From Sinorhizobium sp. (GTDB taxonomy: Bacteria > Pseudomonadota > Alphaproteobacteria > Rhizobiales > Rhizobiaceae): DNA of 7,316 nucleotides. The translations under genes and the position numbers were made by a program. Of this stretch, positions 1-5,626 are shown one piece after another. The stretch lies in NCBI GenBank assembly GCA_031178305.1, contig JAPSJG010000186.1, positions 1-7,316 of the forward strand, read 5' to 3'. Position 1 is the first letter of the stretch, and each line of letters opens with the position of its first letter. Under the pieces are notes generated by a model. The model did no database searches. It worked only from the letters and a program-made list of their open reading frames with translations, and had not been told where the DNA came from.

Positions 1-187
1 TCCGGGTTGCTCCGATCAAAGTGTGCGTCCACACGGGATCTCGCTCGTCTGCTTCGGCGTCAACGGGGCGCGTGAAGCCATCAGCGGCGACGTGCAACTG
101 GCGCGCCGGAGCAACCCCGAGCTGGTCTCAAGCAATAGGGCGGCAGGCAGCAACGTCCGTGCGGAAAGCCTTCGACTTGTCTTAAAC
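1..187. other. Region downstream of the operon, no supported gene
   Basis: I see no complete gene here. Plus-strand frame 2, about positions 31-135, has strongly GC-biased third codon positions and reads like protein (for example FGVNGAREAISGD), but it has no stop before it runs through the hairpin at 188-218 and into the antisense of dhaL. It could be a decayed gene end or chance. The other frames are closed by stops at 73-75, 136-138 and 181-183 on the plus strand. An 11-bp inverted repeat (4-14 with 107-117) is present, but its 92-bp spacer makes a functional hairpin unlikely. Confidence 0.4.
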
Positions 188-218
188 CGCGGCGCCGCTG
201 CACAAGAGCGGCGCCGCG
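188..218 (-). terminator. Terminator-like hairpin after dhaL
   Basis: A perfect 12-bp inverted repeat (188-199 with 207-218) encloses a 7-nt loop. It begins 18 nt after the dhaL stop codon. On the minus strand the stem is followed by GTTTAAG, so the T-run is short and weak for an intrinsic terminator. The very GC-rich stem and its position at the end of the last gene support a transcription end or an mRNA 3'-end stabiliser for the whole operon. On the plus strand the stem is followed by TTGCG, so termination in that direction is less likely. Confidence 0.7.
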
Positions 219-236
219 TTGCGTACGGAGAACAAG

Positions 237-875
237 CTATTCCTTCACGAACTCCGCCATGCGCCTGATCAGGAAGTAGCCAACGGTCGCTCCCGCATCC
301 TGCAGGCCGATCGTCTTTTGTTGGAATGCAGCTGCCTTGCCGTGTTGCGCGAGCATGGATTTCGTCGCCTCAAGCGCCTGCTCTGCGACAGCCGAGGCCG
401 CAGCCAGCGCATCGGCGAGCGATGCACGGCTTTCGGCCTGCGCCTCCAGGACGACCGCAACCGGATCGAGGACGTCGAGCAGTGTCTTGTCGCCTACCTT
501 CGCCTTCCCGCGCTCGGCGACGCCGTCGCGGAACGCCCGCCAGAAACCGGCGAGTTCGGCCGTCCTTAATGCGTCGGCGCCTTCGGTCGCCTTGCTCGCG
601 CGCAGGAGGCCGGTCGCCGTCAGCGTTCCCATCGTGGACGGCGCGGTGCGGGCCATTGTCGCCCCGGCCGTGCGCAGCAGCTTGGAAACACCCGCCGCCT
701 CGCCCTCGGCCGCGACCGCCTCGGCGGCCGCCGCGAACGACTTGCTCATGGTGATGCCGAGATCGCTGTCGCCCACCTTGCCGTCTAGCGAGATCAGGAA
801 GTCACGCTGTTCTGCGAAAAGCGCCTTCCAGGTTTCGAAAAGCCGGATCAGGTCGGAAGCCTTTATCGCGTCCAT
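237..875 (-). CDS. dhaL: Dihydroxyacetone kinase family, DhaL (nucleotide-binding) subunit
   Basis: This 212-residue cytoplasmic protein matches the usual length of stand-alone DhaL, the all-helical subunit that binds Mg-ATP or ADP and passes phosphate to the ketose held by DhaK. The metal-binding acidic cluster is D31, D36 and D38 in the motif GDSDLG, one residue off the E. coli D30/D35/D37 numbering. Other family landmarks are the nucleotide loop around 78-91, GKAKVGDKTLLDVL (123-136), and the C-terminal IGLQDAGAT (189-197). Two positions differ from classical DhaL: GDSDLG has Leu where E. coli has His, and the usual Gly-Gly-x-Ser-Gly loop reads STMGTLTATG (80-89). The ATG lies 9 nt after the dhaK stop, and its ribosome site (GAGG) overlaps that stop, so the two are probably translated together. 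No DhaM phosphotransferase gene is visible, so ATP is the likely phosphate donor (inference). Confidence 0.93.
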   Translation of the reverse strand: MDAIKASDLIRLFETWKALFAEQRDFLISLDGKVGDSDLGITMSKSFAAAAEAVAAEGEAAGVSKLLRTAGATMARTAPSTMGTLTATGLLRASKATEGADALRTAELAGFWRAFRDGVAERGKAKVGDKTLLDVLDPVAVVLEAQAESRASLADALAAASAVAEQALEATKSMLAQHGKAAAFQQKTIGLQDAGATVGYFLIRRMAEFVKE

Positions 876-884
876 TGTGTGACC

Positions 885-1886
885 TCAGGATTGAACGTGC
901 TTGAAGAACGGGGTGTTGGCCGGCGCAGCGATCATCCGATCGAGCTCTTCGTCAAGATGCAGCACCGAAACCGAAGCACCGGCCATCTCCATGGACGTGG
1001 CGAACTCGCCGACCCAGACATGCTTTGCCTTGACGCCGCGCTTACCGAAAAGCTGAGAGACGCGACGGAACAGGATGTAGAGCTCCTCCATCGGCGTGCC
1101 GCCGAGGCCGTTGACGAGCACGGCGACGTTGTCGCCCCGCTTGTAGTCCTGCTCGGCGAAGATGCGCTCCATCATCTCGTCGATGACCTGGTCGGCGGGC
1201 GCCAGCTTCTTGCGGCTAATGCCGGGTTCGCCATGGATGCCCATGCCGATTTCCATTTCGTCCTCGCCTATCGAGAAGGTGGCATGCCCGATCTCCGGGA
1301 CAACGCAGCTCGAGAGCGCGACGCCCATGGTCCGCGTCCTCGACCGCGCCTTGTCCGCAATCCGGGTCACCTCGTCGAGCGACAGGCCCTCGGCCGCGGC
1401 CGCGCCGGCCGCCTTGTAGACGAAGAAGATGCCGGCGACGCCCCGACGCTTGTGCTCCTCGCCGACGACCGAAGAGGCCACGTCGTCATTGCCGACCACC
1501 TGCTTCACCTGAAGGCCATCGAGATCGGCGAGCTCGGCCGCCATGTCGAAATTGATGATGTCGCCGCTGTAATTGCCGTAGATGTAGAGGACGCCGGCGC
1601 CCTGGTCGATGTGCTTGGTGACCTGGTACATCTGCTCGGCACTCGGCGACTGGAAGACGCCGCCGACCGCTGCGCCGTCGAGCATGCCGTCGCCCACATA
1701 GCCGAGGAAGAGCGGCAGGTGGCCGGAACCGCCGCCGGTCGCGATCCCGACCTTGCCGGTCTTCGGCTTCGCCGTCACCATGCAGCGCTTGTCATCGGCG
1801 ACGTAGGTCAGCTCCCTGTGCGCGCCATAGATTCCCTCCAGCATTTCGTCGACGAAATTGACCGGGTCGTTCAGAAACTTCTTCAT
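885..1886 (-). CDS. dhaK: Dihydroxyacetone kinase family, DhaK (ketose-binding) subunit
   Basis: This 333-residue protein is the substrate subunit of a two-part DhaK/DhaL kinase. It holds a short ketose as a covalent hemiaminal on a histidine while DhaL supplies phosphate. All key residues sit at the numbers known from E. coli DhaK: G53 and H56 in GGGSGH (51-56), D109 in NYSGDIINF (105-113), and the covalent H218 in GIHGEPG (216-222). The subunit is therefore expected to be active. GHLPLF (55-60) replaces the classical GHEPAH, and GYVGDGMLDG follows, which marks a divergent subgroup whose substrate may not be dihydroxyacetone; erythrulose-type kinases use the same fold. The frame stays open upstream into the permease gene, but the start is set at the ATG preceded by AGAGAGGA and by the first family-like residues (MKKFLNDP). 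It lies 23 nt after the permease stop, as part of the transporter operon. Substrate is unknown. Confidence 0.94.
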   Translation of the reverse strand: MKKFLNDPVNFVDEMLEGIYGAHRELTYVADDKRCMVTAKPKTGKVGIATGGGSGHLPLFLGYVGDGMLDGAAVGGVFQSPSAEQMYQVTKHIDQGAGVLYIYGNYSGDIINFDMAAELADLDGLQVKQVVGNDDVASSVVGEEHKRRGVAGIFFVYKAAGAAAAEGLSLDEVTRIADKARSRTRTMGVALSSCVVPEIGHATFSIGEDEMEIGMGIHGEPGISRKKLAPADQVIDEMMERIFAEQDYKRGDNVAVLVNGLGGTPMEELYILFRRVSQLFGKRGVKAKHVWVGEFATSMEMAGASVSVLHLDEELDRMIAAPANTPFFKHVQS

Positions 1887-1890
1887 GGAT

Positions 1891-1898
1891 TCCTCTCT
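1891..1898 (-). promoter_or_regulatory. Ribosome binding site fixing the dhaK start
   Basis: AGAGAGGA lies 4 nt before the ATG at 1884-1886. It decides the start, because the same frame is open for about 147 codons further upstream, across the end of the permease gene, with protein unlike any DhaK. Confidence 0.75.
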
Positions 1899-1909
1899 GG
1901 GTAAGGGGC

Positions 1910-2944
1910 TTATTTCTTGCGCTGGCGGGTGACGAAGAAGGCGGCGGCGAGCAGGATGAAACTGCCGACGACGAGCCGCTGCCACGTGCTGGGAATTCCC
2001 ACCATCACAAGCACGCTGTTGATGACGACGATCAGGAGGACGCCGAGGAGCGTCCCGAGCACGGTGCCCGTGCCGCCGGTGATCCTCGCGCCGCCGAGGA
2101 CGACGGCGGCGATGACGTTGATCTCGGTCCCAACCAGGTCGAAGGGGTTGGCCTGTCGGTTGGCGCAGGCATGGATGATGCCCGCGAGCCCCGCCAGCGC
2201 ACCCGCATAGCCGAACAGGAAGATCTGGACGGTGCGCAGGTCGTAGCCGAGGCGGCTGGCGATGTTGGCGTTGCCGCCGACGGCGAAGATTGCGCGTCCC
2301 ATCAGTGTCCGGTTCAGGATCCACCACGTCAAGAGAGCCGCGACAGGCAGGATCAGGAAGTAGAAGGGGAGCGTGACGACCGCGCCGCTCGCGGATTCGA
2401 ACTGGAAGAGCGGCATGCGGCCGAATGCGCCCATCTGCGGCGGCAGGGACATGATCCAGACCGTGCCGATGAAGGAGAGAAGGAAGCCGCGGAACAGATA
2501 TTGCGTGCCGATCGTCACGATCAGCGACGGCACGTTCAGATGGTGCACCAGCAGGCCATTGACGATGCCGAGAAGCATGCCGCCTAGGACAGCGACGACC
2601 AGGATGACCGCGATCGGCATGGCGGGTAAGTGATTGAGCACTACCACCGTCAGCGAATACATCGTGAGGGCTGCGATCGCAGTGAACGAGACGTCGATAC
2701 CGCCGGCGGCCAGGATGATGAAGACGCCGAGGGCGAAAAGACCCATCACCACGCTCGCGCGGCCGATATCGATCAGCGTAGAGGGCTGCAGGAAACCGGG
2801 ATTGATGATGGCAACAATCACGCAGATCGTTACCAACAGACCAAAGGTGATCGTTTCCGGCCGCCTGCGGATCAGCTCTCCGAGGCTGAAGGACCGCGTC
2901 TCAGAGGTGCTCTCCTGGAGCTCCTCGATCCGTGAAGCACTCAT
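1910..2944 (-). CDS. Sugar ABC transporter permease (CUT2 / BPD_transp_2 family), permease B
   Basis: This 344-residue inner-membrane protein belongs to the RbsC/LsrC/RhaP-type permeases of CUT2 sugar importers. A polar cytoplasmic N-terminus of about 30 residues is followed by multiple hydrophobic segments, roughly 32-49, 64-103, 109-132, 138-165, 190-211, 238-258, 272-286, 294-315 and 322-338. Family landmarks are GGIDVS (81-86), the ATPase-contacting loop GGNANIASRLG (223-233), and the glycine-rich GGARITGGTG (284-293). The C-terminus is basic (TRQRKK). Its ATG overlaps the ATPase stop codon by 4 bases (ATGA), which indicates translational coupling. GGAGA lies 7 nt before the start. It probably pairs with the other permease (5627-6658), since the two differ clearly in sequence, as in the LsrC/LsrD and RhaP/RhaQ pairs. 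Substrate cannot be read from the sequence. Confidence 0.95.
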   Translation of the reverse strand: MSASRIEELQESTSETRSFSLGELIRRRPETITFGLLVTICVIVAIINPGFLQPSTLIDIGRASVVMGLFALGVFIILAAGGIDVSFTAIAALTMYSLTVVVLNHLPAMPIAVILVVAVLGGMLLGIVNGLLVHHLNVPSLIVTIGTQYLFRGFLLSFIGTVWIMSLPPQMGAFGRMPLFQFESASGAVVTLPFYFLILPVAALLTWWILNRTLMGRAIFAVGGNANIASRLGYDLRTVQIFLFGYAGALAGLAGIIHACANRQANPFDLVGTEINVIAAVVLGGARITGGTGTVLGTLLGVLLIVVINSVLVMVGIPSTWQRLVVGSFILLAAAFFVTRQRKK

Positions 2945-4494
2945 TGAACAGTCTCCATTTTCGAAGTCAGCATTGCCCGGTAGAGCTGGTCCTCGGTTGC
3001 CTGCTCCGTGTCGAACTCGGCGACGACGTGTCCGTTGTTCATGACCAGGATACGGTCAGCGTTCTGGATGAGCTCCGGCAGATCGTCGCTGACGATGATC
3101 AGGCTCATCCCGGCCTCGGCGAGCGACTGGATGGCGCGATAGATCGTATCCTTCGACCCGACGTCGACGCCGACCGTCGGACCATGGAGCACCAGGAGCT
3201 TCGGTGCGATGCTGAGCCAACGGCCGATCAGGACGCGTTGCTGGTTGCCGCCGGAAAGCGCACCGACCGGAAGGTCGAGGTTGCTGGTATTGAGGCGCAT
3301 TTCCTCCGAAAGGCGAGCAGCAATCGCGCGGCCCTCTTTCTTGTCGACGATGCCGAGCGCATTGCTGAGCCTGGTGATGATCAGCGCGATCTCGTTCTCG
3401 AGGATCGATTTATCGAGAAACAGGCCTTCGGCGAGGCGATCCTCGGGCACATAGCCGATGCCATGCTGAATGGCGTCGGCGGGACGTCGGATGGAGACTT
3501 CCCGGCCCTCCAACGTGATCGTGCCGGTGCCGGCCGGCTCGACGCCGGCGATCGCCATGGCAAGTTCATTGCGGCCCGAGTCCGCCAGTCCTGTGATCCC
3601 GAGAATTTCGCCCTGCCGGACGCCGAAACTGACCTCCTCCACGCCGGGGGCGGTCAATCGGCTGACTTTTAAAAGCTCCGCAGGCATCGGTTTGCCTGTC
3701 CGGTAGCGCTCGGAGTCGATGACGCGTCCCGTCATCAGCTCGGCGAGCTGCTTCTTGCTGTAGTTTTCAATGGGTCCCTGCGCGACGCATTGGCCGTCGC
3801 GGAACACAAAGGCATGACCGCCAATGCGATAGCACTCATCGAGCTTATGGGTGACGAACAGCACCGCGACGTTCTCCGAACGCAGCCGTTCGACGACGCG
3901 GATCAAATTGTCGACCTCGCGCCGGGTGAGCGAAGTGGTGGGCTCGTCCATGATCACAAGCTTGGCGCGGGTGGCAATGGCGCGAGCGATCGCCACAAGC
4001 TGGCGCGCTGCAAGCGACAGATCGGAAACCGTAGTGCTGAGAAACGTGCGGTCCGACGGCAAGCCGACGGTGGCAAGCGCCTTCTCGGCAGTCTGCCTGA
4101 GGCGTGAGCGGTCAAAAAGTCGTGCCAGACGGCCATTGGCGGCGACGAGTTGTTCGTTCAGGGCGACATTCTCGGCGACGGTCAGGTTCGGAAGAAGCGA
4201 GAGGTCCTGGTATACGGTCTCGATGCCTGCGGCCAACGATTGGATCGGGGTGAGTGCAGCGAACGTCTGGCCATCCAGCACAATCTCCCCGGCGCTCGGC
4301 TCAAGCGCTCCGGACATGATCTTGATGACCGTGCTCTTGCCGCAGCCGTTCTCGCCCAGGAGGTGATAGGCCTCTCCAAGCTGAAGCGTGACGTCGATGC
4401 CGCGCAGGGCGTGCACGCCGCCAAACCATTTCTGGATGTTCCGGAGTTCTAGAAACCGGCCTAAGCCTTGCTCGCTCGTTGCTCTTGCCAACAC
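2941..4494 (-). CDS. Sugar ABC transporter ATPase with two fused nucleotide-binding domains (CUT2, RbsA-like)
   Basis: This 517-residue cytoplasmic ATPase has the double-domain layout and length of RbsA, MglA and LsrA, and powers import through the two permeases. Domain 1 has Walker A GENGCGKST (47-55), Q-loop Q96, signature-position LSLAARQ (159-165, lacking the usual Gly), Walker B LVIMDEP (179-185) and switch H216. Domain 2 has GLADSGRNEL (302-311) where Walker A should be, without a lysine, which is usual in this family. It has an intact signature LSGGNQQ (413-419). Its Walker B reads LLVLHGPT (433-440), with His-Gly in place of Asp-Glu, and SDD stands in place of the switch His. One composite ATP site therefore looks complete and the other degenerate. 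The start is a GTG with GAAGGAT 6 nt upstream; an internal TTG follows directly but fits the ribosome site less well. The gene overlaps the next permease gene by 4 bases. Confidence 0.95.
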   Translation of the reverse strand: MLARATSEQGLGRFLELRNIQKWFGGVHALRGIDVTLQLGEAYHLLGENGCGKSTVIKIMSGALEPSAGEIVLDGQTFAALTPIQSLAAGIETVYQDLSLLPNLTVAENVALNEQLVAANGRLARLFDRSRLRQTAEKALATVGLPSDRTFLSTTVSDLSLAARQLVAIARAIATRAKLVIMDEPTTSLTRREVDNLIRVVERLRSENVAVLFVTHKLDECYRIGGHAFVFRDGQCVAQGPIENYSKKQLAELMTGRVIDSERYRTGKPMPAELLKVSRLTAPGVEEVSFGVRQGEILGITGLADSGRNELAMAIAGVEPAGTGTITLEGREVSIRRPADAIQHGIGYVPEDRLAEGLFLDKSILENEIALIITRLSNALGIVDKKEGRAIAARLSEEMRLNTSNLDLPVGALSGGNQQRVLIGRWLSIAPKLLVLHGPTVGVDVGSKDTIYRAIQSLAEAGMSLIIVSDDLPELIQNADRILVMNNGHVVAEFDTEQATEDQLYRAMLTSKMETVQ

Positions 4495-4500
4495 GGCGCG

Positions 4501-4507
4501 ATCCTTC
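4501..4507 (-). promoter_or_regulatory. Ribosome binding site for the GTG start of the ATPase
   Basis: GAAGGAT lies 6 nt before GTG 4492-4494. It supports a GTG start for the ATPase, about 97 bp after the binding-protein stop. Confidence 0.65.
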
Positions 4508-4521
4508 GTGAATTGCCAACG

Positions 4522-4538
4522 GCCGCGCCGGGCGCGGC
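4522..4538 (-). other. Small GC-rich hairpin in the binding-protein/ATPase gap
   Basis: A 7-bp perfect stem (4522-4528 with 4532-4538) has a 3-nt loop. No T-run follows on the minus strand. It lies between the larger hairpin at 4544-4577 and the ATPase ribosome site, so it may stabilise the upstream message or slow downstream expression. That role is inference. Confidence 0.45.
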
Positions 4539-4543
4539 GGTTA

Positions 4544-4577
4544 ACGGCCGGGAAACCCTTTGGAGCCTCCCGGCCGT
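4544..4577 (-). other. Intercistronic stem-loop after the binding-protein gene
   Basis: A perfect 10-bp inverted repeat (4544-4553 with 4568-4577) encloses 14 nt, starting 14 nt after the binding-protein stop. No T-run follows, so it is not a full intrinsic terminator. In many periplasmic-binding-protein operons a stem-loop in this position protects the upstream mRNA, giving excess binding protein over membrane parts. The same role is likely here. Confidence 0.6.
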
Positions 4578-4591
4578 CTGGGGGAGAGCGA

Positions 4592-5602
4592 TCAGAAAAG
4601 GTGTTCCTTGTAGGTGGCCTTGTCGGCGAGAACCATGCCGTTACCGACGATCAGCAGGCCTTCGCCCGCTCCCTTCTTGACCTTCACCTTGTTGTAACCC
4701 TCGACGCCGAGATCCATGCCGTCGGTGACCTCTTTCTTCTCGAGAAGAAGTTTGGCGACCGCGTTCATCGCCATGCCGGCCTTCTGCGGATCCCAGAAGC
4801 CGATCGCGGTGATCGCGCCGGACTCGAGCAGGTCAGCGGAGGGGTTGGGCAGGCCGGTACCGACCAGGCACACCTTGCCCGTCAGGCCGGCTTCGTCGAT
4901 GGCGCGGCCGACGCCGAGGACGTCGTTGCCGGCGGAGGTCTGGAAGCCCTTGATGTCCGGGTGCTTGCGCAGGATCTCCTTGGCCTTCTCATAGGTGCCG
5001 TTCGCATCGTCGAAGGACTCGTTGTTGGGATCGACGAGTTCCATGCCCGGATAATTTTTGGCGTTCTCCTCGCCGGCACCAACCCATTGCATGTGGGTGC
5101 GGCTGCCGAGCGAACCGACGAAGGTGGTCCACTTGCCTTCCTTGCCCATGCACTCGGCCAGGCGCTCGTTCAGCGCAGCGCCATAGTCGGCATTGTCGAA
5201 CGCCTCGACATCCGCGTTGGTGTTCGTCTGGTTGTCCGCTTCATGGGTCACGACGACGATGCCGCGCTCCATCGCGCGCTTGAAAGTGCCTTCGAGGACG
5301 GCGGGATCCATCGGAACGACGGCCAGCGCGTTGACACCCTTGGCGACGAGGTCCTGGATGATCTGGAGCTGCTGGGCGGAATCGGCGGTGGCCGGGCCGC
5401 TCTGGCTCGCATCCACGTCCGGATTGGCCTCGGCGAAGGCATCAACGCCCGTGTTCATGCGGTCGAACCACGGAATGCCGCTGATCTTCACGACGGTCGC
5501 GATGACCGGCTTTTCCTGCGCGACGAGGACGCCTGCGGAACCGGCGAGCATCGCGGCGGCGACAGCCGTGCCGGCCAGTATCTTCTTCGAAAGTGACTTC
5601 AT
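4592..5602 (-). CDS. Periplasmic sugar-binding protein of a CUT2 ABC transporter (LsrB/RhaS-like, Peripla_BP_4 fold)
   Basis: This 336-residue protein captures the solute in the periplasm and delivers it to the permease pair. It begins with a signal peptide: a basic start (MKSLSKK), a hydrophobic Ala/Gly-rich core and probable cleavage after about A28 (VLVA before QEKP). The mature part shows the type I binding fold: VVKISGIPWFDRMNTGV near 37-53, SGPATADSAQQLQIIQDLV (68-86), ALAVVPMDP (92-100), and GFWDPQKAGMAMN towards the C-terminus. It resembles LsrB and RhaS most. Of the AI-2 contacts known in LsrB, only the Lys (K39) and first Asp (D123) appear kept; the Asp-Gln pair aligns with T169/H170, and Pro and Ala with Ser and Gly. 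AI-2 is therefore unlikely. The start is ATG 5600-5602, because a strong GGAGG lies 5 nt upstream; the GTG four codons earlier overlaps that site. The true ligand is unknown. Confidence 0.95.
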   Translation of the reverse strand: MKSLSKKILAGTAVAAAMLAGSAGVLVAQEKPVIATVVKISGIPWFDRMNTGVDAFAEANPDVDASQSGPATADSAQQLQIIQDLVAKGVNALAVVPMDPAVLEGTFKRAMERGIVVVTHEADNQTNTNADVEAFDNADYGAALNERLAECMGKEGKWTTFVGSLGSRTHMQWVGAGEENAKNYPGMELVDPNNESFDDANGTYEKAKEILRKHPDIKGFQTSAGNDVLGVGRAIDEAGLTGKVCLVGTGLPNPSADLLESGAITAIGFWDPQKAGMAMNAVAKLLLEKKEVTDGMDLGVEGYNKVKVKKGAGEGLLIVGNGMVLADKATYKEHLF

Positions 5603-5607
5603 GTTTT

Positions 5608-5612
5608 CCTCC
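5608..5612 (-). promoter_or_regulatory. Ribosome binding site fixing the binding-protein start
   Basis: A perfect GGAGG lies 5 nt before ATG 5600-5602. It rules out the in-frame GTG at 5612-5614, which overlaps the site itself. Confidence 0.85.
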
Positions 5613-5626
5613 ACGACAAGTTTCCC

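Noticed and set aside
4..117. 11-bp inverted repeat, 4-14 with 107-117
   Set aside because: The arms are 92 bp apart, with no target duplication or transposase nearby; probably chance.
879..1904. A 341-codon plus-strand open frame opposite dhaK
   Set aside because: It is the complement of a complete DhaK with all active-site residues. The protein is rich in His, Asp, Arg and Leu, as is typical of antisense reading.
1887..2327. N-terminal extension of dhaK by about 147 residues
   Set aside because: The extension overlaps the permease gene, is Arg/Pro-rich and unlike any DhaK, and a good ribosome site precedes the internal ATG at 1884-1886.
4388..5596. A 402-codon plus-strand open frame opposite the binding-protein and ATPase genes
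   Set aside because: It is antisense to two well-recognised genes, has no family-like motifs, and its length follows from GC-rich codon bias on the real strand.
1910..5602. Identification as the Lsr autoinducer-2 importer
   Set aside because: The key ligand residues of the binding protein are not kept, the kinase is not LsrK-like, and no lsrF or lsrG homologue is present.
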